Assembly (NCBI GenBank): GCA_016200125.1
Contig: JACQFK010000516.1
Span: 1-5,705 of the forward strand
Direction of reading: 5' to 3'
Source of the DNA: Planctomycetota bacterium
GTDB lineage: Bacteria > Planctomycetota > MHYJ01 > JACPRB01
Length of the DNA: 5,705 nt
This document shows positions 1 to 5,705 of this stretch, piece after piece. How positions within the stretch are numbered: position 1 is the stretch's first letter; every line of letters starts with the position of its first letter. The notes under the pieces were generated by a model that saw only the letters and a list, made by a program, of their open reading frames with translations, searched no databases and had not been told where the DNA came from. Both the position numbers and the translations under genes were made by a program.

Positions 1-2768
1 ACGCCCTCCAGCCCGCGGGCGGCAAGTCGGGCTCCGTGGTCGACGTCCGGATCTCGAGCGGCACCGACCTCGACGGCGCCGACAAGCTGATCTTCTCGCA
101 TCCCGGCATCACGGCCGCGCAGCTGCGCGAGGAGCCGGGCCGGATCTACCCTCAGGGCCGCGGCATCGAGGGCAAGTTCAAGGTCACGATCGCGGCCGAC
201 GTGCCCGCCGGCATCTACGAGGTCCGCGCCGCCGGCTACTTCGGCGTCACCAACGCCCGCCGCTTCGCCGTGAGCGGCCGCGAGGAAGTGCTCGAGAAGG
301 AGCCGAACAACGACGTCGCGACCGCCCAGGAGCCGCCGCTCGGCGCGGTCGTCAACGGGACCACCGAGGCCCAGAACTACGACTGCTACAAGATCGTCGC
401 GAAGAAGGGCCAGCGCTACCTCGCCGAGGTCCAGGCCCTCCGCCTCGATTCCCGCGCCCAGGCGGTCCTCACGCTGATCGATCCCTCGGGCCGCGAGATC
501 CGCCGCATGGTCGGCACGCGCTCGCGCGACCCGCTCCTCGACTTCAGGGCCGAGGCGGACGGGGCCTACGTGGTCCGCGTCCATGATCTCCTCTACCGCG
601 GCGGCGACGAGTACTTCTACCGCCTCTCGGTGGGCAGCGGCCCCTGGATCGACTATGTCGACCCGCCCGTGCTGAAGCCCGGCGCCGACAACGCCGTCAC
701 CGTCTACGGCCGCAACCTGCCCGGCGGCCTGCCCGCGGAAGGGGTCGAGATCGACGGCCGCCCCCTCGAAAAGCTTGCGATGACCATCAAGGCCCCCACG
801 GCGGTGGAGCTGCCGGTCCAGACGCTGATGCGCCCCGGCGACGCGTCGGCGGACCTCATCTCCTGGAGCCTGCCGGGATCGAACGTCGTCCGGCTCCTGC
901 TGGCCGAGGGCACGGCGACCCCCGAGGTCGAGCCCAACGACACGCCCGAGAAGGCGCAGGCGATCAGGGCGCCGGCGCTGATCGCGGGCCGCTTCAATCC
1001 GCGCGGCGACCGCGACTGGTACCTTTTCGAGGCCGCCAAGGGCGACAAGCTCTGGATCGAGGTGGTAAGCCAGCGGCTCGGCCTCCCGGTGGATCCGCAG
1101 ATCGTGATCCAGCAGGCCGGCGAGGCCTCCAAGGACCTGCAGGAGGTCGACGACCTCGCGACGCCGCTCCCCGCGATGCAGAACAACCTGGAGAAGCGCT
1201 ATCGCGCCCATTCGGACGACCCCGCGATCCTCTTCACGGTGCCCGCGGACGGCAAGTACCGCCTGATGGTGCGCGACCTCTTCGGCAGCAACCAGGGCGA
1301 CCCGCGCCACTTCTACCTGCTCTCGATCCGGGCGCCCAAGGCCGACTTCCGCCTGGTCGCGTTCCCGATCGACCCCGCGCCGAACGACGGCGCCAAGCTC
1401 TCCCAGGTGAACTGCATCGTGCGCCGCGGCGGCTCCGACCGCCTCCGCGTGATCGCCTACCGCCGCGAAGGCTTCGACGGCGCGATCCGGATCGAGGCCG
1501 AGGGGCTGCCCCCGGGCCTGTCGGCGAAGCCCACGGTGATCTCGCCCGGCGAGTCCTCGGCCGACTTCATCTTCAAGGCGGCGCCCGACGCGCCCTCCTT
1601 CGCGGGCCCCATCAAGATCGTGGGCCGCGCCGCCGACCTCACCCGCGCCGTCCGCTCCGCCGAAGTGCTCTGGAACGTCGCGGACATGCAGAAGGAGCCC
1701 GTGGTAACCCGGGTCACCGAGAGCGTCGGCGTTGCGATCGACGACCACTTCGTCGCGCCCCTCGGCCTCCAGGTGGGCGGCCCCGACGTCCAGCGCATGG
1801 CGCGGGGCGGCAAGCTGAGAATCCCGGTCAAGCTGGTGAAGAACGCGGACGCGAAGGACCTGGACAAGGCGACGGTGAAGGTCGTGGCCGCCGGGCTGCC
1901 CGGCCGGCAGAACGAAAAGCCGATCGTGGCGAAGGACCTCTCGCTCACGCTCGCGAAGCCCGACGCCGAGCTGGAGCTCGACATCACGGAGAAGGCGGCG
2001 CTGGGCTCCCTCACCTTCCACCTCACGGGCGACCTCGACCTCAACTACGTCCGCAACCCCGAGCGGGTGAAGCGGGCTCAGGACGAGCAGAAGCGGATCG
2101 ACGCGCTGGCGAAGGAGCTGGCGGACGAGGCCAAGAAGTCGGCCGAGGAGAAGGCGAAGGCCGACAAGGACGCCGCCGAGACGGCGGCCGCGGTGGCGAA
2201 GCTGAAGAGCGCCGGCCAGGCGGAGGCGCCGCTCAAGGAGGCCGAGGACAAGGCGAAGCTCGCCGACGAGGCGAAGGCCAAGGCGGCCGAATCCGACAAG
2301 AAGGCCCAGGAGCTCGTGAAGGCCGCGGACGCCGCGAAGAAAGAGTGGGCGGACGAGCTCAAGAAGGCGACCGACGCGTCGAAGGAGAAGAAGATCAAGG
2401 TCTGGTTCTCCTCGATGTCGATCCAGGTGGAGGTCGTCGCGGTGCCGCTGACGCTGAAGACGGCCTCCGACGCGGTCACGCTGAAGGCGGGCGACAAGGC
2501 CGAGGTGGCGGTCGAGCTCCTGCGCGAGTTCGGCTTCGCCGACGAGGTGAAGCTGGAGCTGGCGGGCGCGCCCGGTCCGGTGAAGCTCGCGGCGGCGGTG
2601 ACGGCGGCGGGCACCCAGGCGAGCGTGCCGGTGACGCTGACGGCGGACAAGACGGCGAAGCCCGGCACCTACCCGGTGACGCTGCGCGGCTCGCTCAAGT
2701 GGAACGCCAAGGCGGCGACGGTCGACAAGGTGCTGCAGGTCACGATCGAGGCGCCGGCGGGTCAGTAG
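1..2768 (+). CDS. Large secreted-type PPC / Ig-like multidomain protein, 5' end outside window
   Basis: The frame is open from the first complete codon at 3, so the gene starts upstream. The GTG at 36 is internal, because the 11 codons before it (ALQPAGGKSGS) are part of the conserved N-terminal motif. Numbering residues from that GTG: an IPT/Ig-like segment with FSHPGI at about 1-80; a first PPC domain at about 84-199, opening with EPNND; an IPT-like segment at about 205-290; a second PPC domain at about 297-433, opening with EPNDT; Ig-like beta domains at about 455-550 and 585-670; a helical Ala/Lys/Glu insert at about 673-787; and a last beta domain at about 797-907. No catalytic motif is visible. 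PPC domains are known as C-terminal parts of secreted peptidases, and planctomycetes have many multi-PPC proteins of unknown role. A binding or structural role outside the cytoplasm is inferred. The N-terminal motif usually follows a signal peptide closely, so probably only a few dozen residues are missing. The TAG stop is at 2766. Confidence 0.88.
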   Translation, partial: ALQPAGGKSGSVVDVRISSGTDLDGADKLIFSHPGITAAQLREEPGRIYPQGRGIEGKFKVTIAADVPAGIYEVRAAGYFGVTNARRFAVSGREEVLEKEPNNDVATAQEPPLGAVVNGTTEAQNYDCYKIVAKKGQRYLAEVQALRLDSRAQAVLTLIDPSGREIRRMVGTRSRDPLLDFRAEADGAYVVRVHDLLYRGGDEYFYRLSVGSGPWIDYVDPPVLKPGADNAVTVYGRNLPGGLPAEGVEIDGRPLEKLAMTIKAPTAVELPVQTLMRPGDASADLISWSLPGSNVVRLLLAEGTATPEVEPNDTPEKAQAIRAPALIAGRFNPRGDRDWYLFEAAKGDKLWIEVVSQRLGLPVDPQIVIQQAGEASKDLQEVDDLATPLPAMQNNLEKRYRAHSDDPAILFTVPADGKYRLMVRDLFGSNQGDPRHFYLLSIRAPKADFRLVAFPIDPAPNDGAKLSQVNCIVRRGGSDRLRVIAYRREGFDGAIRIEAEGLPPGLSAKPTVISPGESSADFIFKAAPDAPSFAGPIKIVGRAADLTRAVRSAEVLWNVADMQKEPVVTRVTESVGVAIDDHFVAPLGLQVGGPDVQRMARGGKLRIPVKLVKNADAKDLDKATVKVVAAGLPGRQNEKPIVAKDLSLTLAKPDAELELDITEKAALGSLTFHLTGDLDLNYVRNPERVKRAQDEQKRIDALAKELADEAKKSAEEKAKADKDAAETAAAVAKLKSAGQAEAPLKEAEDKAKLADEAKAKAAESDKKAQELVKAADAAKKEWADELKKATDASKEKKIKVWFSSMSIQVEVVAVPLTLKTASDAVTLKAGDKAEVAVELLREFGFADEVKLELAGAPGPVKLAAAVTAAGTQASVPVTLTADKTAKPGTYPVTLRGSLKWNAKAATVDKVLQVTIEAPAGQ
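2052..2396 (+). other. Helical hairpin-like (coiled-coil) insert within the PPC protein
   Basis: Residues about 673-787 of the PPC protein (counted from the GTG at 36) are almost entirely Ala, Lys, Glu, Asp, Gln and Leu, with no beta-type patterning. Two helical runs of about 50 residues flank a short break, KSAGQAEAP, at residues 724-732 (2205-2231). The flanks look like beta strands (SLTFHLTGDLDLNYV before, KIKVWFSSMSIQVEVV after), so the segment seems to be inserted between strands of one Ig-like domain. An antiparallel two-helix hairpin would return the chain to its starting point and fit such an insertion. The composition resembles TolA-type periplasmic helices. The fold is inferred from composition only. 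Confidence 0.6.
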
Positions 2769-2800
2769 AAGGACCTCGGGTCAATTCGAAGGCCGACTGA

Positions 2801-2830
2801 GCAGCCTCCTTCCAGGCTTCCTGCCTTTTT
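2801..2830 (+). terminator. Weak hairpin plus T-run after the PPC gene
   Basis: AGCCT (2803-2807) and AGGCT (2814-2818) form a 5-bp stem with a 6-nt loop, followed after 7 nt by five T residues (2826-2830). It lies 35 nt past the stop codon of the PPC gene, where an intrinsic terminator would be expected. The stem is short and the T-run is not adjacent to it, so this is a tentative call. I see no other clear signal in the gap 2769-2871 and no convincing promoter or ribosome binding site for the next gene. Confidence 0.28.
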
Positions 2831-2871
2831 CTCCGTCTGATCCGTGGCATCCCGTTTGCGCATCAGGCCGC

Positions 2872-3204
2872 ATGCCCGGCAACGGCAGCATCACGGATGA
2901 AGGACTCAGGGCGGTCAGCGGCTGGCTGTCGACCGCGGAGGTCGTCGGATCGATTCTGGGGTTCGGACTTATCCTGACGGGCTTCGGCATCTGCGGGCCG
3001 ACGGTGTGCTTTGACTACGCCGTCATCGTACTCCCGCTGACGGGCTTCTGCATGGCGATCAACCTCGCCGTTCCGACGAAATTGCGCACACGGAAGAGCC
3101 CGGGAGTCGGCGCGCTGGCCGCGTTCGCTTGGCTCGGAGCCCCCGCGGTGCTGCTCAACCTTCCGGTCTCCCTGATCTGGCTCTTGGGACATGGCCGTTG
3201 GTGA
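2872..3204 (+). CDS. Small predicted three-helix membrane protein, unknown function
   Basis: This 110-residue frame starts at ATG 2872 and ends at TGA 3202. I do not recognise the family. Three hydrophobic stretches are visible: about residues 22-41 (around VGSILGFGLILTGFG), 48-67 (YAVIVLPLTGFCMAINLAV) and 80-105 (ALAAFAWLGAPAVLLNLP onward). A basic cluster, KLRTRK at 70-75, between helices 2 and 3 suggests by the positive-inside rule that this loop is cytoplasmic. The segmented hydrophobicity and clean ending favour a real gene over the opposite-strand reading, which is a charged low-complexity shadow. There is no good Shine-Dalgarno before the ATG, so the start is uncertain; the frame stays open upstream without another ATG nearby. 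It lies about 100 nt after the PPC gene on the same strand and converges with vapC. GC3 looks somewhat lower than in the PPC gene. No function can be given. Confidence 0.58.
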   Translation: MPGNGSITDEGLRAVSGWLSTAEVVGSILGFGLILTGFGICGPTVCFDYAVIVLPLTGFCMAINLAVPTKLRTRKSPGVGALAAFAWLGAPAVLLNLPVSLIWLLGHGRW

Positions 3205-3254
3205 GATCGTCGAACAAGACCGGCGCAGGCGGAGGATCAGGAGGACAACGCCCC

Positions 3255-3295
3255 CCAGACCCGGGACGGCGACGATCGCCCGGGACTTCGTCTGG
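3255..3295. repeat. Interrupted inverted repeat between convergent genes
   Basis: CCAGAC (3255-3260) is matched by GTCTGG (3290-3295). Inside it a perfect GGCGA (3268-3272) / TCGCC (3276-3280) stem closes a 3-nt loop, and the octamer CCCGGGAC occurs twice (3260-3267 and 3279-3286). The element lies between two converging genes, where a bidirectional terminator would fit, but there is no T-run on either strand. It may be a structured 3' end or chance pairing in GC-rich DNA. The rest of the gap 3205-3310 shows nothing I can name. Confidence 0.3.
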
Positions 3296-3310
3296 AAGGA
3301 GAAGCAGGCT

Positions 3311-3721
3311 TCAGGCGCCGCGGAGCCAGTTCTCCACCCTGAGCCCCCGCACGCGCTTGAATTCCCGCACGTTGTCGCTGACGAGCGTCGCGCCGTCCGA
3401 AATCGCCTGAGCGGCGATCAAGGCGTCCAGCGGACCGATCGGAAAGCCCCGGGACTCCAGATCCGCACGGATGATCCCGACCCTGGCGGCGGCCCGGTCG
3501 TCGAAGGGGAGCAGCTCGATCGGCGCGCAGAACCCGGCCAGAGCCGCCAGGTTCTGCTCGGGCACGGAGCTCCGGCAGGCTCCGTAGTACAGCTCGGCGA
3601 GCGTGATCGAGGAGATCCCGACCGACCCCAGGGCGCAGCGCGTGAGGCGCCCGAGGAGGCTCGGGGACCGCCTCCGGATGAGCTCGATGCAGGCGTTCGT
3701 GTCCAGGAGGTAGCGGATCAC
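3311..3721 (-). CDS. vapC: VapC toxin, PIN-domain endoribonuclease (tRNA(fMet)-type)
   Basis: This 136-residue protein is about the standard PIN-domain toxin length. The start chosen is GTG at 3721-3719, giving (M)IRYLLDTNACIEL. Longer readings into vapB give only a low-complexity leader. The four expected PIN acidic residues are present: D7 in LLDTN, E43 in LAELYYG, D99 in GPLDALIAAQA and D116 in LVSDNVREF. They would coordinate metal ions for RNA cleavage. The pattern SSITLAELYYG...PE.NLA...GF, then IRADLESRGFPIGPLDALIAA and LRVENW, follows the enteric VapC group (Shigella MvpT, Salmonella VapC), known to cut initiator tRNA(fMet) in the anticodon stem-loop and so stop translation. The tRNA target here is inferred from that likeness. 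The start overlaps the vapB stop in GTGA, indicating translational coupling and matched antitoxin supply. The gene looks intact, so the toxin is probably functional. Confidence 0.94.
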   Translation of the reverse strand: MIRYLLDTNACIELIRRRSPSLLGRLTRCALGSVGISSITLAELYYGACRSSVPEQNLAALAGFCAPIELLPFDDRAAARVGIIRADLESRGFPIGPLDALIAAQAISDGATLVSDNVREFKRVRGLRVENWLRGA

Positions 3722-3948
3722 AGCATCCGGCGCCGCTCGGCCCGACGGGGCTGCTTCCGGTCCTCGAGGAAATCCCCGCTGAAGCCGTCCAGCGCCCGGA
3801 CGAGGACGTCCCATCCCTTCCGGCGGGGGAACAGCAGGACCAGGTCGCCCACCCTCTTGATGGCGACCTCGCCCTCCTTGAAGCGGAACTCCTTGGGCAG
3901 CCTCACCGCCTGGCTGCGGCCCGTCGTGAAGACCTTCGCCGTGTTCAT
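3718..3948 (-). CDS. vapB: VapB antitoxin (AbrB/MazE-type DNA-binding), partner of VapC
   Basis: This 76-residue protein starts at ATG 3948 behind a good Shine-Dalgarno. Residues 1-42 form the swapped-hairpin AbrB-type DNA-binding domain, with the diagnostic GRSQAVRLPKEFRF at 10-23 and a following beta strand, GDLVLLF. This matches the enteric VapB/MvpA pattern SNRSQAVRLPK. The C-terminal half (GWDVLVRALDGF, then FLEDRKQPRRAERR at 60-73) is the expected toxin-binding tail and also matches the enteric D.REQP..QER pattern. In related PIN complexes an antitoxin arginine reaches the toxin active site, and the Arg-rich tail is a candidate for this. VapB is known to neutralise VapC and, with it, to repress its own promoter, which fits the palindromic sites just upstream. 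It is first in the operon, as usual for vapBC. Confidence 0.94.
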   Translation of the reverse strand: MNTAKVFTTGRSQAVRLPKEFRFKEGEVAIKRVGDLVLLFPRRKGWDVLVRALDGFSGDFLEDRKQPRRAERRRML

Positions 3949-3954
3949 GCCTCG

Positions 3955-3960
3955 CCTCCC
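3955..3960 (-). promoter_or_regulatory. Ribosome binding site of vapB
   Basis: On the minus strand GGGAGG lies 6 nt before the vapB ATG, a near-ideal Shine-Dalgarno and spacing. It supports the ATG at 3948 as the start. No separate site is needed for vapC, whose GTG overlaps the vapB stop. Confidence 0.8.
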
Positions 3961-3987
3961 ATGATATGTACCATGATATATATCATG
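3960..3987. promoter_or_regulatory. Palindromic operator array, probable VapB/VapBC binding site
   Basis: Three copies of the half-site CATGATAT lie together: 3960-3967 direct, 3972-3979 direct and 3980-3987 inverted. The last two abut to make a perfect 16-bp palindrome. The two direct copies are 12 bp apart, a little over one helical turn, so they would face nearly the same side of the DNA. The palindrome covers the -10 box and the third half-site covers the predicted transcription start. This is the expected geometry for autorepression by an AbrB-type VapB with VapC. Binding is inferred from position and symmetry. Confidence 0.72.
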
Positions 3988-4001
3988 CGTTTGCCCGTCA
4001 A
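3973..4001 (-). promoter_or_regulatory. Sigma70-type promoter of vapBC
   Basis: Read on the minus strand, TTGACG (4001-3996) and TATCAT (3978-3973) are separated by exactly 17 nt. Each box differs from the housekeeping consensus (TTGACA, TATAAT) at one base. Transcription would start near 3966, giving a leader of roughly 18 nt with the Shine-Dalgarno at 3960-3955. The match is strong and stands out in GC-rich DNA. The start point is inferred, and planctomycete promoters are less well characterised than those of enterics. Confidence 0.68.
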
Positions 4002-4043
4002 GTCCCCTGCCGCCCGCCGCTTCGGGGTAGACTTCAGGCAGCC

Positions 4044-5705
4044 ATGAAGCTCAGTCCCGCGTCCCGGATCGCGGTCGCGATCGCCCTCGTCCTGGCCCTC
4101 CTCCCCGGCGGGCTCTGGATGGGGCGGAACGCGCTGGTCGCCGCCCGCTGGTCGGCCCTGGAGCGGGAGACGGCGCGCCTGCTCGCGGAAGCCCGGGGCC
4201 GCTCGGGCCTCCGGCCGGTGCCGCGGGGAGCGCCCCAGCCGGGAAAGGCCTGGGAGAAATACGACGAGGCGATCCGCCTCCTCGGCGGATACTCGCCGCG
4301 CGGGAGCAGCAAGTTCATGCCCGATTCCCCGGAGTGGACCGCGGCGGAGCTGAAGGTGCTCGCCCCCGCGCTGCCCGCCTTCGGCCAGGGCGTCTCCCGC
4401 GGGAACGGCCAGCGGGATCGCGATTGGGAGGGCCCCGAGTCCCCGGTCTCCACGGACATCGTCTGCCTGGGCCGGGTCCGGGCCGGGGCGCTGGAGGACG
4501 ACGGCAAGCCGCTCGAGGCCGCGCGATGGCTGCTCGACCTGATCCAGTTCTGCGGCGACTACGCCCGGAACGGCAGCAGCGAGGACGTCGCCGAAGCCAA
4601 CCAGCGCCGCGGGACGCTGATGGAGGATCTGCAAAAGCTCCTCCTCACCGGCAAGCTCCGTCCCCCGGACTGCGCCGAGCTCGCGAAGGAGTTGGAGCGG
4701 GCGGACCTCGCGTTCCCGTCGCTGCGAGACGCCCTGCTGAACTCGGCGATGAGCCAGGGCTGCATGTACCTGGACCTGGCCCCCAAGGGCAGGCTCCTCC
4801 GAAAGGGCGGACCGCCCTCCTGGCGGCACCTGTACTCGGAACAAGCGCTGATCTCCGCCGCGTTCTTCACCGAGCTGGACGCGCTGCGGCGGATCGGAGA
4901 CGCGGAAGGGCTGCCCTGGCCGGAGGCCCGGGCGATCGAGATCCGGATGCTGGAGGGACTGTCGAGCGACGGGAATCCCCACCTCAACCGCTACGCCGGA
5001 CGGCGCAACGACGTGTATCTCCGTCCCGACCGCGAGCAGCGCGCGCAGCTCCGGCTCCTGAGGGCCGCGGCCCGCTACCGGGCCGCAGGGCTTTTCGAAT
5101 CGATCGAAGACCCCTTCGGGACGACGCTGCGCCACCAGGAGAAGGACGGCAAGGTGAAGTTCTGGAGCGTCGGCGCGGACGGCGTCGACAACGGCGGCCA
5201 GGGCGGATGGAAACCCGACTCCGGCCCCGACCGGGTCCTCGAACTGGGCGTCCGACGTCCTCCAGAAGCACCGGCCGGGAGAACCGTCCCGGGCGAGACC
5301 GTCCAGCCGGGAAAGCCGGGAAGGACGCCCGAGGAGGAAACTGCCTTCGAGGAGGCTGAACGGCTGATCGCCCTCGAGAACTGGGGCGAGTTCTACAAGG
5401 ACCGGGAGTGCCGGCACCACAACCCCTTCGAACTGGCGGACCTGATCCTGCGACGCCTGATGGTCCACGCGGGTCTCAGCCGGGATCAGTGCACGCTCGT
5501 CCAGAGCCTGCTGAAGAAAGAGCACGACGAGGCGGCCCGGGAGATCCTGAAGAACAACGGGAGCGCCGCCCTGGAGAACGAACGGGCCCTGTCCTCGAGT
5601 CCGGGACAGTTCGAAGGGCTCGTCGGCCCCGCGCGACAGGAGCTGCTGCGGGGCCTGGTCGCCACCCTCGAGGACGTCCGCCGCCGCGGCGACGCCGCCT
5701 TCGCG
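4044..5705 (+). CDS. Membrane-anchored protein with internal GspG-like motif and C-terminal extension, 3' end outside window
   Basis: From ATG 4044 the frame runs 554 codons to the window edge with no stop, so the gene is truncated downstream. I do not recognise a named family. Residues 8-28 (IAVAIALVLALLPGGLW) form one hydrophobic segment after a short basic start, read as a signal anchor or signal peptide. Residues 35-350 look mainly helical, without a motif I can assign. Residues 356-401 hold DPFGTTLRHQ, SVGADG and DNGGQGG, close to the DPWG...S.GADG..GG.G end of type II pseudopilins such as GspG, where this region binds calcium. A Pro/Gly-rich linker (about 403-430) and a helical region (431-554) follow; GLSRDQCTLVQSLL resembles the LTxxQ pattern of Spy/CpxP-like proteins, but weakly. 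The Shine-Dalgarno is poor; the start is chosen because the hydrophobic segment follows directly. It is divergent from vapBC across 95 nt. A role in the cell envelope is inferred only. Confidence 0.78.
   Translation, partial: MKLSPASRIAVAIALVLALLPGGLWMGRNALVAARWSALERETARLLAEARGRSGLRPVPRGAPQPGKAWEKYDEAIRLLGGYSPRGSSKFMPDSPEWTAAELKVLAPALPAFGQGVSRGNGQRDRDWEGPESPVSTDIVCLGRVRAGALEDDGKPLEAARWLLDLIQFCGDYARNGSSEDVAEANQRRGTLMEDLQKLLLTGKLRPPDCAELAKELERADLAFPSLRDALLNSAMSQGCMYLDLAPKGRLLRKGGPPSWRHLYSEQALISAAFFTELDALRRIGDAEGLPWPEARAIEIRMLEGLSSDGNPHLNRYAGRRNDVYLRPDREQRAQLRLLRAAARYRAAGLFESIEDPFGTTLRHQEKDGKVKFWSVGADGVDNGGQGGWKPDSGPDRVLELGVRRPPEAPAGRTVPGETVQPGKPGRTPEEETAFEEAERLIALENWGEFYKDRECRHHNPFELADLILRRLMVHAGLSRDQCTLVQSLLKKEHDEAAREILKNNGSAALENERALSSSPGQFEGLVGPARQELLRGLVATLEDVRRRGDAAFA

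Noticed and set aside
36..38. GTG at 36 as the true start of the PPC protein
   Set aside because: The frame is open to the window edge and the preceding codons encode part of the conserved PAGG..G motif, so the gene begins upstream.
704..1186. 160-residue minus-strand frame
   Set aside because: Antisense shadow within the PPC gene; Ser/Arg/Pro-rich with no domain features.
1457..2668. Two minus-strand frames of about 195 residues (1457-2044 and 2078-2668)
   Set aside because: Antisense of the PPC gene. The Ser/Ala/Phe-rich product at 2078-2668 is simply the reverse reading of the Ala/Lys/Glu codons of the helical insert.
2863..3192. 109-residue minus-strand frame opposite the small membrane protein
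   Set aside because: The product is almost wholly charged and Ala/Arg-rich, as expected for the reverse reading of hydrophobic codons. The plus strand shows three distinct membrane segments.
3301..3312. GAAGC/GCTTC hairpin at the vapC stop
   Set aside because: The stem is at most 4-5 bp with a tiny loop and no T-run on the minus strand, so it is not a convincing terminator.
3722..3814. N-terminal extension of VapC to an ATG at 3814
   Set aside because: It lies inside vapB, encodes an Arg/Pro/Gly leader absent from PIN toxins, and the GTG at 3721 gives the family start.
3191..3964. 257-residue plus-strand frame across vapBC
   Set aside because: Antisense to two well-recognised genes; low-complexity charged product, no ribosome binding site logic.
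4334..5359. 341-residue plus-strand frame
   Set aside because: Shifted-frame shadow of the gene at 4044; an Arg/Gly/Pro-dominated product with no hydrophobic core pattern.
3945..5525. 526-residue minus-strand frame upstream of vapB
   Set aside because: It is the codon-aligned antisense of the gene at 4044, is rich in Arg, Pro, Gly and Ala without domain pattern, and runs through the vapBC promoter and operator. The plus-strand frame has an anchor segment and recognisable motifs.

Overview
The window is strongly GC-rich, with G or C at most third codon positions. It most likely comes from a member of the Planctomycetota. The main reason is the first gene: a very long secreted-type protein with an N-terminal 'PAGG..G..V' / 'FSHPGI' Ig-like segment followed by two PPC domains, a layout typical of that phylum. 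The organism call is an inference from family knowledge; the window has no rRNA, tRNA or marker gene.

Layout: (1) Positions 1-2768, plus strand, hold the 3' portion of a large PPC/Ig-like multidomain protein that enters from upstream. Near its C-terminus it carries an Ala/Lys/Glu-rich helical insert of about 115 residues. (2) Positions 2769-2871 are a short gap with a weak terminator-like hairpin. (3) Positions 2872-3204, plus strand, encode a small predicted three-helix membrane protein of unknown function. (4) Positions 3205-3310 are a convergent intergenic gap containing an interrupted inverted repeat. (5) Positions 3311-3948, minus strand, are a complete type II toxin-antitoxin operon, vapB-vapC, of the tRNA(fMet)-cleaving VapC group. 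The stop and start codons overlap as GTGA. (6) Positions 3949-4043 are the divergent intergenic region. It is a conspicuous AT-rich island holding a near-consensus sigma70-type promoter for vapBC, with a 16-bp perfect palindrome over the -10 box and a third half-site near the start of transcription. (7) Positions 4044-5705, plus strand, are one uninterrupted reading frame with no stop codon before the window ends. It encodes a membrane-anchored protein with an internal type II pseudopilin (GspG)-like C-terminal motif and, unusually, at least 150 more residues after it.

The genes do not form one pathway. The toxin-antitoxin pair is a self-contained autoregulated module between two unrelated envelope or secreted protein loci. 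The least explained parts are the helical insert in gene 1, the composite architecture of the gene at 4044, and the small membrane protein. I do not see a clearly new multi-gene system.
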